Of a stretch of 5,772 nt of DNA, positions 1 through 5,109 are shown piece by piece. Each line of letters opens with the position of its first letter. The first letter of the stretch is position 1. Under the pieces are notes generated by a model. The model was not told the origin of the DNA, searched no databases, and worked only from the letters and a program-made list of their open reading frames with translations. The translations under genes were made by a program, and so were the position numbers. This DNA is from CAZADA01 sp964636945. GTDB lineage: Bacteria; Pseudomonadota; Alphaproteobacteria; Caulobacterales; Maricaulaceae. The DNA lies in NCBI GenBank assembly GCA_964636945.1, contig CAZWVH010000105.1, positions 1 to 5,772 of the forward strand. Reading direction: 5' to 3'.

Positions 1-14
1 TTCCACACACCCAT
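1..14 (-). CDS. Start of a further suf-operon gene (partial, cut by window edge)
   Basis: Reading leftwards, an ATG at 14-12 opens a frame beginning Met-Gly-Val-Trp that runs off the window. It is preceded by a strong purine-rich Shine-Dalgarno sequence (GGGAGAG) ending four bases before the ATG. It lies 48 bp beyond the sufT stop on the same strand, so it would be the next operon gene. In many alphaproteobacterial suf operons this position holds sufA, an A-type Fe-S carrier, but four codons cannot identify it. The call rests only on the ribosome-binding site and the context. Confidence 0.4.
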
Positions 15-29
15 AACACTCTCCCACGC

Positions 30-46
30 TGACGCCCCTCGCGTCA
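30..46. repeat. Short perfect hairpin between sufT and the next gene
   Basis: TGACGC at 30-35 is followed by a five-base loop and by GCGTCA at 41-46, giving a perfect six-base-pair stem. No T-run follows on the minus strand, so it is not a standard intrinsic terminator. It sits between the sufT stop and the ribosome-binding site of the next gene. It could tune expression or mRNA stability there, but it may be chance. Confidence 0.3.
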
Positions 47-62
47 TGGAGCACGATTGTGG

Positions 63-479
63 CTATAACATATTCAATTGCAAACGGGCTTCATCAGACA
101 TGCGCGAGATATCCCATGGCGGCTCAAACACCATATTCACTTTGACGTCCTCAACGCCCTTCACGCCACGCGCTGCATTCTCAACCCAACCTGGCATTTC
201 GCCCGCAACCGGACAGCCCGGCGCAGTCAGCGTCATGTCCACTGTCACGACGCGATCATCACTAATATCGACCCTGTAGATGAGACCCAATTCATAGATA
301 TCCACGGGAATTTCAGGATCATATACCGATTTAAACGCCGCGATGAGATCGTCGGTGAGCCGATTAAGTTCGTCCTTGGGCAATGACGATTCAGCAGGCG
401 TTTCCGCTCCAGGCTGATCGAAATCACCATCAGCAGATTTGCTTAAATCCATCACATCGCGGGGCGATGTTTCGCTCAT
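63..479 (-). CDS. sufT: SufT, MIP18/DUF59-family Fe-S maturation protein
   Basis: This 138-residue cytosolic protein belongs to the MIP18 (DUF59) family found in SUF operons, which helps mature or deliver Fe-S clusters. The MIP18 core covers about residues 36-126. It contains the family signatures DPEIPVDIYELGLIY (54-68), TAPGCP with the conserved Cys89 (85-90), and EPPWD near the end (119-123). Residues 1-35 are a low-complexity, mostly acidic leader that looks disordered. The ATG at 479 is preferred over the in-frame GTG at 482, because AGGAG (490-486) lies six bases before the ATG but only three before the GTG. The gene begins 9 bp after sufS, whose TAG stop forms part of this TAGGAG, so coupled translation is likely. 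The family call is strong. The exact client proteins cannot be inferred. Confidence 0.93.
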   Translation of the reverse strand: MSETSPRDVMDLSKSADGDFDQPGAETPAESSLPKDELNRLTDDLIAAFKSVYDPEIPVDIYELGLIYRVDISDDRVVTVDMTLTAPGCPVAGEMPGWVENAARGVKGVEDVKVNMVFEPPWDISRMSDEARLQLNML

Positions 480-485
480 CACGCG

Positions 486-491
486 CTCCTA
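486..491 (-). promoter_or_regulatory. sufT ribosome-binding site built on the sufS stop codon
   Basis: Read on the minus strand the six bases are TAGGAG. The first three are the sufS stop and the last five form a near-ideal Shine-Dalgarno core six bases before the sufT ATG at 479. A ribosome finishing sufS would be placed on the sufT initiation site. This decides the sufT start in favour of ATG 479. Confidence 0.8.
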
Positions 492-1736
492 ACCCAGCAA
501 TGCCCGCGCTTTGTCAAACGCCTCCAGACATCGTTGCACATCGTCTTCACCATTGTAGATGGCAAAGCTCGCCCGACATGTCGAGGTCACGCCGAAATGA
601 CGCATCAGCGGTTCCGCGCAATGTAGGCCGGCACGCACCGCCACGCCATACTTGTCAAGAAGCTGAGCAATATCATGGGCGTGGGCCGCCCCAGAGGCGA
701 AGGTGATAATGGCCCCCTTGCCCGGCGCCTCGCCCACAATACGCACGTCATTGTGACGGCGCAGGCCATCGGTGAGCGCTTTGGCGAGCGCATTCTCATG
801 GACGAGCGCTGCCTGACGGTCCTGCGATTGTAGCCAATCAATGGCTGCGCCCAGGCCTATGGCCTCGACGATCGCCGGCGTGCCAGCCTCGAACTTGTAA
901 GGAATTTCGTTATAGGTGACCGCATCCTGGCACACTGTTTCAATCATTTCGCCACCACCCTGATAGGGTCGCAGCGCGTTCAGCGCTTCCTCAGTCCCAT
1001 AGAGCGCGCCAATGCCGGACGGGCCGTACACTTTATGGCCTGTGAAGGCGTAGAAGTCCGCCCCCAAGTCGGCCACATCCACGCGTGGCAGGTGGACCGT
1101 TGCTTGGCTGCCGTCGATCAACACTTTCGCACCCGCCTCATGGGCTAAGCGCACAATCTCGCTGGCATCGGTCACGGTGCCCAGCACATTGGACATGTGC
1201 GTCATGGCCACGACTTTGGTCTTGGGCCCCAGCGCCGCGGCATAGGCGTCCATGTCCAGTGAGCCGTCCTCGCGCACCGGAATCCAGCGGAGCACAGCGC
1301 CTTTGCGCTCACGCAAGAAGTGCCAAGGCACGATGTTGGAGTGATGTTCCATCACCGAGAGCACAATCTCATCGCCCGCATTGATCTCCGGCTCCATGCC
1401 ACTGGCGACGAGATTGATCGCTTCGGTGGTCCCGCGCGTGAATACGATGTTGCGCTCGCTCGGCGCGCCAAGAAATTGGGCGACCTTGATGCGCGCGGCC
1501 TCCATAGCTTCGGTGGCTTCATTGGCCAGCGTGTGCAATCCGCGATGCACATTGGCGTAATGACCGCGCATCACATCGGTCATGGCGTCTATAACGGCAT
1601 CAGGTTTCTGCGCCGACGCCGCGCTATCTAAGTAGGACAGCGGCTTGCCGTTAATCTCTCGATTAAGGATCGGAAATTGCGCACGGATGGCATTGAGGTC
1701 AAACGATGTTCTAATCTGATCGGTGGCAATGGTCAT
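489..1736 (-). CDS. sufS: SufS cysteine desulfurase (PLP-dependent)
   Basis: This 415-residue class V aminotransferase-fold enzyme takes sulfur from L-cysteine as a protein persulfide, releases alanine, and supplies the SUF scaffold in the cytosol. The PLP lysine is K235 in FTGHKVYGPSG. The cofactor-contacting His131 lies in VMEHHSN, and Asp208 and Gln211 lie in LIDGSQ. The catalytic cysteine is C373 in RAGLHCAEPLM, on the short active-site loop typical of SufS (type II) rather than IscS, and is followed by the CRAS motif (387-390). E. coli SufS reads HHC at the catalytic site as I recall it; here it is LHC, with the His next to Cys kept. Length is normal. The start is the ATG at 1736, behind AAGGGAGA. 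An upstream in-frame GTG at 1754 would place the start within sufD and upstream of that site. The start overlaps the sufD stop as ATGA. Confidence 0.97.
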   Translation of the reverse strand: MTIATDQIRTSFDLNAIRAQFPILNREINGKPLSYLDSAASAQKPDAVIDAMTDVMRGHYANVHRGLHTLANEATEAMEAARIKVAQFLGAPSERNIVFTRGTTEAINLVASGMEPEINAGDEIVLSVMEHHSNIVPWHFLRERKGAVLRWIPVREDGSLDMDAYAAALGPKTKVVAMTHMSNVLGTVTDASEIVRLAHEAGAKVLIDGSQATVHLPRVDVADLGADFYAFTGHKVYGPSGIGALYGTEEALNALRPYQGGGEMIETVCQDAVTYNEIPYKFEAGTPAIVEAIGLGAAIDWLQSQDRQAALVHENALAKALTDGLRRHNDVRIVGEAPGKGAIITFASGAAHAHDIAQLLDKYGVAVRAGLHCAEPLMRHFGVTSTCRASFAIYNGEDDVQRCLEAFDKARALLG

Positions 1737-2737
1737 AAATTCTCCCTTAGCCACCCCTCAATATGGGCATCCAACACCCCGCGCACCCCCCCATTTGGTA
1801 TATCATTTGGAATATTATTCAGGGCCTCGGCGACGAAGGCGCGGGTGAGCAGCGCTTTAGCGTGGGCTTCCGGCAAGCCGCGCTGACGCATGTAGAACAG
1901 CGCTGTCTGGTCCAGCGCGCCCGCCGTATTGCCGTGCGCACACGCCACGTCATCGGCGTAGATCTCCAGCTCCGGCTTGGCGTTGATGGTTGCAGTTTCA
2001 CCGAGCAGCAGCCCTGCATGGTGCATTTGCGCGTCGGTCTTTTGAGCGGCGCGCTCCACCTTGATTTTGCCTTGGAACACGCCGGTGGCGCGATCGGCGG
2101 CCACCGTGCGGAAGGTTTCGCGGGTGGTGGTGTGGGGAGCATTATGGGTGACGACAGTGGTGTGGTCGGCGTGGCGATCGCCCGAGAGTAACGACACGCC
2201 ATTGAGGTTGACCTCAGCGCCCGGGCCATTGACGTGGACGTGCGTTTCGAGGCGTGACAGCTTGGCGCCGAGGGACAGGGTTGTCTGCGTGTAGCGGGCG
2301 TTTTCGGCAAGCGTCACGCGCGCGTCGGATGCAACCACTGTGTTCTGCAATTGCGGAATCACCAAGATCCGTTCGACGTGTGCATCCGGTCCGATCTGAA
2401 ATTCGACGGGCTGTGCCGCAATTTTGTGGGATTGCTCAGTCCACTGCTCCCACACGGTCAGCCTGGCGCCCGGTTCGGCCACAAAGCGAAAAACTGAACC
2501 CTTACCGAACACATCGCCGTCAACTTTGAGGGCAAATGGCGGCAGGTCTGTTCGGCCCTTAGGAACAATCTTGACCTGCATATTGCGGTGCTGGATTTCT
2601 TGACCGCGTTGTAGCGACGGCAATTCCTCAAGACAGTCCAACTCGGGTTGCGCTAACCCATGCGCGGCGGCCCGAAGATCCGTCCATTTCCATTCTTCCA
2701 CACGACGATTGGGAAGCTGATCGAGCGCGATGGCCAT
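1733..2737 (-). CDS. sufD: SufD, scaffold subunit of the SufBCD complex (compact form)
   Basis: This 334-residue protein is SufD, a SufB paralogue that pairs with SufB and SufC on the cytosolic Fe-S scaffold. Near the N-terminus it has EEWKWTDL (14-21), the family's E-x-W-K-x-T motif. The middle is the repetitive beta-helix type sequence. The C-terminal part contains KTDAQMHHAGLLLGE (233-247) and KPELEIYADDVACAHG (254-269), then DQTALFYMRQRGL (276-288). H268 matches the E. coli SufD histidine implicated in cluster assembly. E. coli SufD is about 423 residues, so this copy is about 90 shorter, lacking the segment before the ENWKYT-like motif and part of the region after it. The only ATG in the right place is at 2737, three bases after the sufC stop. 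The upstream G-rich stretch is a poor Shine-Dalgarno, which suggests coupling to sufC. The 3' end carries a 12-bp tandem duplication. Confidence 0.92.
   Translation of the reverse strand: MAIALDQLPNRRVEEWKWTDLRAAAHGLAQPELDCLEELPSLQRGQEIQHRNMQVKIVPKGRTDLPPFALKVDGDVFGKGSVFRFVAEPGARLTVWEQWTEQSHKIAAQPVEFQIGPDAHVERILVIPQLQNTVVASDARVTLAENARYTQTTLSLGAKLSRLETHVHVNGPGAEVNLNGVSLLSGDRHADHTTVVTHNAPHTTTRETFRTVAADRATGVFQGKIKVERAAQKTDAQMHHAGLLLGETATINAKPELEIYADDVACAHGNTAGALDQTALFYMRQRGLPEAHAKALLTRAFVAEALNNIPNDIPNGGVRGVLDAHIEGWLRENL
1741..1748 (-). promoter_or_regulatory. sufS ribosome-binding site inside the sufD 3' end
   Basis: The minus-strand sequence AAGGGAGA lies four bases before the sufS ATG at 1736 and within the last codons of sufD. 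Together with the 1733-1736 ATGA overlap, it makes a classic translational-coupling junction and decides the sufS start. Confidence 0.7.
1792..1815. repeat. 12-bp tandem duplication in the 3' end of sufD
   Basis: CATTTGGTATAT at 1792-1803 is followed directly by CATTTGGAATAT at 1804-1815, matching at 11 of 12 bases. On the minus strand it encodes the consecutive IPND and IPNG repeats (residues 309-316) in a surface-like linker before the last helix. It keeps the frame and looks like a replication-slippage duplication. Confidence 0.7.
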
Positions 2738-2740
2738 GGC

Positions 2741-3502
2741 TTACGCCCCCAGCAGGGCGTCATAACCCTCGGCTTCGAGTTTGTCGGCAAGCTCGGCTCC
2801 GCCGGAGGCGGCAATCCGACCGCCAATCATCACGTGAATAACGTCAGGGCGGACATGCTCCAGTAGCCGCTTATAGTGCGTGATCACCAACATTGCGCGG
2901 TCAGGCCCGCGCAACGCATTCACCCCATCTGACACGACTTTCAACGCGTCGATATCGAGCCCGCTGTCGGTTTCATCCAAAATCAGAAATCTCGGTTCGA
3001 GCATCACCGCTTGGAAAATCTCCATGCGTTTTTTCTCGCCGCCGGAAAACCCAACATTCAGCGGCCGCTTGAGCATGTCATTGGCAATGTTCAACTGCGC
3101 AGCGACCTCGCGCGCTTTCTTTAGGAATTCCGGCGCGGGGATTTCCGCCTCGCCACGCGCTTTGCGCTGGGCGTTCACTGCCTCCTTGACAAATGTGAGC
3201 GTGGGCACGCCGGGGATCTCCACCGGATATTGGAATGACAGGTACAGACCCTTGGCCGCGCGCTCCTCCGGCTCGAGCTCAAGCAAATCTGCGCCATCGA
3301 ATGTCGCCGAGCCGCCGGTCACCTCATAGCCATCGCGCCCGGTGAGCACATAGGAGAGCGTCGACTTGCCCGAGCCATTGGGGCCCATGATGGCGTGAAC
3401 TTCGCCAGCGGGCACACTTAACGAAAGCCCACGAATAATATCGCCAGTAGCCTCGCCCTCTTCGTCCTCAACACGGGCGGATAGGTTTTCAATTTTGAGC
3501 AT
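2741..3502 (-). CDS. sufC: SufC, ABC-type ATPase of the SUF scaffold
   Basis: This 253-residue soluble ABC ATPase powers cluster assembly on SufB/SufD; it is not a transporter subunit. All ABC motifs are present: Walker A GPNGSGKST (40-48), Q-loop Gln91 in SFQYP, signature SGGEKKR (153-159), Walker B FLILDETDSGLD (172-183, catalytic Glu177), and H-loop His209 in ITHYKRLL. SGGEKKRMEI and the ETDSGLDIDAL D-loop region are typical of SufC and separate it from transport ATPases. The length is normal for the family. The ATG at 3502 begins the canonical MLKIENLS N-terminus. No strong Shine-Dalgarno sits just upstream. It is the first suf gene visible on this strand, with sufD starting three bases after its stop and no sufB before it. 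Confidence 0.97.
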   Translation of the reverse strand: MLKIENLSARVEDEEGEATGDIIRGLSLSVPAGEVHAIMGPNGSGKSTLSYVLTGRDGYEVTGGSATFDGADLLELEPEERAAKGLYLSFQYPVEIPGVPTLTFVKEAVNAQRKARGEAEIPAPEFLKKAREVAAQLNIANDMLKRPLNVGFSGGEKKRMEIFQAVMLEPRFLILDETDSGLDIDALKVVSDGVNALRGPDRAMLVITHYKRLLEHVRPDVIHVMIGGRIAASGGAELADKLEAEGYDALLGA

Positions 3503-3567
3503 GAACGGTTTCGACTCTTAGGCTTATCGTATCAGAAAAGGATCATATGCGACGCGCATTGCACGCG

Positions 3568-3596
3568 ATTAGCATGTTTGCCTTGCATATGGTCAA
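3568..3596 (-). promoter_or_regulatory. Candidate sigma-70-like promoter for the suf operon
   Basis: On the minus strand, TTGACC (3596-3591, five of six matches to TTGACA) is followed after 17 bases by GCTAAT (3573-3568, four of six matches to TATAAT). Transcription would start near 3561 and leave a leader of about 58 bases before the sufC ATG. Position and spacing fit, but the motif is short and was found by eye. No convincing IscR, RirA (TGA-N9-TCA) or Irr site was identified around it. Confidence 0.33.
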
Positions 3597-3634
3597 TACA
3601 TAGCTGCGGAGTCAGGTATTGCCAGTCGAGCGCC

Positions 3635-3670
3635 GGGAGCCATGATCAACGCCTTCTTAAGGAAGCTCCC
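3635..3670. repeat. Nested inverted repeat in the suf/rid divergent region
   Basis: GGGAGC at 3635-3640 pairs with GCTCCC at 3665-3670. Inside it, CCTT (3652-3655) and AAGG (3659-3662) form a small second dyad around a three-base loop. Alternatively, CTTC (3653-3656) pairs with GAAG (3662-3665). If transcribed towards the Rid genes, it would be a leader stem-loop; as DNA it could be an operator. There is no T-run, so it is not an intrinsic terminator. Confidence 0.35.
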
Positions 3671-3812
3671 AGAAATCGCGACGTTGTGAGACTGCTCGCC
3701 TTGTGCCGGCAGCGCAAACGGACTTCAATCCGATCTACCCAAAGTTCATTCGCATGCATGCCCTGTGCAAAACCGGATGAACGCCGTGAACCAGTTCAAC
3801 ATCGGGGGAAAC

Positions 3813-4304
3813 ATGACAGGCGACCTCACACAACCGAATCGGCTCTGGCTGCCATTGGCAGGCATGATTGCAGTCTTCATGGCCTGCCCTGCTTGGGCGC
3901 AAGAGCCTGACATCCAGCGCTACGCCTCCCCGCAACAACAAGCCGCTGGACTACCGTTCTCCGCCATGGTTGCCCACGGCAATACGCTCTATTTGGCCGG
4001 CGCCATCGGCTTTGAACCCGACACCGGCGAGCTCGGCGAGGGGGTATCGCGCCAGACCACCCTGGCGTTGAATTCAATTGAATCCGTGCTCGCTCAAGCT
4101 GGAGCGGACCGCGCGCACCTTCTCAACTGCATTGTGTTCTTGGCGGATATGAATGATTACGCTGCAATGAATACGGCTTTCGCCACATTCTTCGGCGATG
4201 ATCTTCCTGCACGCACCACAGTGGCCGTCACCCCGCCACTGAATGCGGCGTTAGAAATTTCATGTGTGGCTGCTCGGCCGCAAGCTGAGACAACTGAGGA
4301 GTAA
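3813..4304 (+). CDS. Exported RidA/YjgF/UK114-family protein (first of tandem pair)
   Basis: This 163-residue precursor has a signal peptide (residues 1-29: Arg10, hydrophobic core LWLPLAGMIAVFMACPA, predicted cut AWA|QE) followed by one Rid domain. RidA enzymes hydrolyse reactive enamine/imine intermediates to ketoacids and ammonia, usually as cytosolic trimers. The active-site Arg (R134 in LPARTTV) and Glu (E149 in LEISC) are present, matching E. coli R105 and E120. By my alignment E. coli Y17, S30 and C107 are Phe49, Ala62 and Thr136 here, so substrate or rate may differ. C106 and C151 are shared with the next gene's product. The ATG at 3813 is chosen because GGGGGA lies just upstream and it gives a clean signal peptide. 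In-frame ATG 3777 and GTG 3765 lack such a site. The second gene starts five bases after this stop. Family assignment is strong; the substrate is unknown. Confidence 0.9.
   Translation: MTGDLTQPNRLWLPLAGMIAVFMACPAWAQEPDIQRYASPQQQAAGLPFSAMVAHGNTLYLAGAIGFEPDTGELGEGVSRQTTLALNSIESVLAQAGADRAHLLNCIVFLADMNDYAAMNTAFATFFGDDLPARTTVAVTPPLNAALEISCVAARPQAETTEE
4296..4301 (+). promoter_or_regulatory. Ribosome-binding site of second Rid gene, encoded in the last codons of the first
   Basis: GAGGAG, the two final Glu codons of the upstream Rid gene, lies eight bases before the GTG start at 4310. The TAA stop of the first gene lies between them. This supports the GTG start and coupled translation of the two Rid genes. 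Confidence 0.7.
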
Positions 4305-4309
4305 ACAAC

Positions 4310-4906
4310 GTGGGACGCACTCCAAGTTCAGCCGTTGTGGGGGCTGCGGCGTGCGCAACGATCATGTTCAGCGCCATGGCGCAGGACGAAAAAGTGGAGC
4401 GATTTGGCTCACCGGCATGGGGCGATGGCGAAGCCCCTCCCTATGCAGCGATGGTGGCCCATGGCGACACGCTTTATTTGGCTGGCGTCCTTGGCAAAGA
4501 TATTCAAACGGGCGCCTATGCTGAAGGGGTTCAGGCGCAAACGACCGCAGCGCTGGACACTATTGAATTGGTGCTGAGCCAGGTTGGCGCCACAGCTGCT
4601 GATATTCTCAATTGCACCGTATTTCTGGCCGATATTGACGACTATGCGCGCATGAACACTGCGTATGCCGAATTTTTTGGCGAGGTGCTGCCCGCCCGCT
4701 CCACCGTGGCCACGTCATTGCCGGACGGTGCGGATGTGGAAATTGCCTGCACGGCCGCTCGACCCGAGGAAACGGCGGAACTATCTAGCGCTACTTTGTC
4801 TGTCAATCTTCCCACAATTGATGCAGCTGAGCGCCCAGAGATTGGCGATGACGAAGCGACGCCGGAAGACGATGACGTTGGTGGCGACGAACCGCAGGAC
4901 AATTAG
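4310..4906 (+). CDS. Exported RidA-family protein with acidic C-terminal tail (second of pair)
   Basis: This 198-residue precursor starts with GTG. It has a signal peptide (1-24: Arg3, small-residue hydrophobic core, predicted cut AMA|QD), a Rid domain (about 43-152) and a C-terminal extension (153-198). The domain is about 60% identical to the upstream protein by my by-eye count (about 67 of 110 positions), so the pair arose by duplication. R130 (LPARSTV) and E144 (VEIACT) correspond to the RidA catalytic Arg and Glu. Tyr45 matches E. coli Y17, whereas S30 and C107 are replaced by Ala and Thr. C102 and C147 form the same Cys pair as in the paralogue. The tail is strongly acidic, with 13 Asp/Glu in residues 171-198 and one basic residue. 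It is probably disordered and is absent from the paralogue. Cys15 in GAAAC lacks a good lipobox, so a lipoprotein is less likely. The substrate is unknown. Confidence 0.9.
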   Translation: MGRTPSSAVVGAAACATIMFSAMAQDEKVERFGSPAWGDGEAPPYAAMVAHGDTLYLAGVLGKDIQTGAYAEGVQAQTTAALDTIELVLSQVGATAADILNCTVFLADIDDYARMNTAYAEFFGEVLPARSTVATSLPDGADVEIACTAARPEETAELSSATLSVNLPTIDAAERPEIGDDEATPEDDDVGGDEPQDN

Positions 4907-4907
4907 C

Positions 4908-4928
4908 GGCGGGGTGTAATGGCCCGCC
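4908..4928 (+). terminator. GC-rich hairpin just after the Rid pair (possible weak terminator)
   Basis: GGCGGG at 4908-4913 pairs with CCCGCC at 4923-4928 around a nine-base loop, starting right after the stop of the second Rid gene. No T-run follows, so Rho-independent termination is doubtful. It may instead protect the mRNA 3' end. Confidence 0.35.
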
Positions 4929-4989
4929 CCCACAGACCGTCTGATCGGCCAATGGCGAATGCACTACCTAGCCACCCTGCAGGGCGCGG

Positions 4990-5009
4990 TTTGGTTCGAT
5001 CCGACCAAA
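4990..5009. repeat. Inverted repeat TTTGGT-N8-ACCAAA
   Basis: TTTGGT (4990-4995) and ACCAAA (5004-5009) are perfect six-base arms. With one bulged T, the stem extends inward by a CG dinucleotide. It lies about 180 bp upstream of the membrane-protein start. It may be a protein-binding operator or a hairpin; no matching regulator family is recognised. Confidence 0.4.
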
Positions 5010-5084
5010 GATCAGTAAAAACACGAACTTGCCCCAGCCGGCTGTTTTGTCGCGCGTTTGGGGCGACCTGCCACACGGACATGC

Positions 5085-5109
5085 ATTGCGCGCTGCGCAT
5101 GAGCGCAAT
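5085..5109. repeat. Inverted repeat ATTGCGC-N11-GCGCAAT
   Basis: Perfect seven-base arms at 5085-5091 and 5103-5109 flank an 11-base spacer that itself contains the palindrome TGCGCA (5094-5099). The dyad is centred about 94 bp upstream of the membrane-protein ATG, a plausible place for an operator or a 5' UTR stem-loop. The sequence is GC-rich, so some chance is involved. Confidence 0.4.

Larger units (their letters stand above)
3503..3812. other. Non-coding divergent region between sufC and the Rid genes
   Basis: This 310-bp stretch separates two divergently transcribed units and has no gene I would defend. No sufB 3' end is recognisable on the minus strand. It contains the candidate suf promoter and, on the plus strand, a weak possible promoter for the Rid genes (TTGTGC at 3701-3706, 17-base spacer, TTCAAT at 3724-3729). 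It also contains a nested inverted repeat at 3635-3670. A 110-residue plus-strand frame from 3578 is Cys/Arg-rich, resembles nothing known, and runs into the first Rid gene out of frame. An open minus-strand frame (about 3725-3597) ends ARLAIPDSAAMY, but it has no credible start and no recognised family. Confidence 0.6.

Noticed and set aside
1320..1631. Plus-strand frame opposite sufS
   Set aside because: Antisense shadow; no start signal and no recognisable domain.
1763..2191. 142-residue plus-strand frame opposite sufD
   Set aside because: Antisense shadow of sufD codons. The minus-strand SufD motifs are unmistakable.
3503..3600. RirA-type TGA-N9-TCA or Irr-type boxes upstream of sufC
   Set aside because: Scanned by eye; no sufficiently good match was seen.
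3597..3725. Minus-strand open frame ending ARLAIPDSAAMY, considered as a remnant of sufB or of a transposase
   Set aside because: No match to the SufB C-terminus and no recognised transposase motif. There is no credible start, and the candidate suf promoter lies at its end.
3765..3812. Upstream starts (GTG 3765, ATG 3777) for the first Rid gene
   Set aside because: Neither has a Shine-Dalgarno sequence, and they would put 12-16 extra residues in front of a well-formed signal peptide.
3578..3910. 110-residue plus-strand open frame across the suf/rid intergenic region
   Set aside because: Composition is Cys/Arg/His-rich with no domain. It runs out of frame into the first Rid gene and has no good ribosome-binding site.
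4343..4354. Lipoprotein lipobox at Cys15 of the second Rid protein
   Set aside because: The residues before Cys are AAA without Leu at -3, and a standard signal peptidase I site (AMA|QD) follows.
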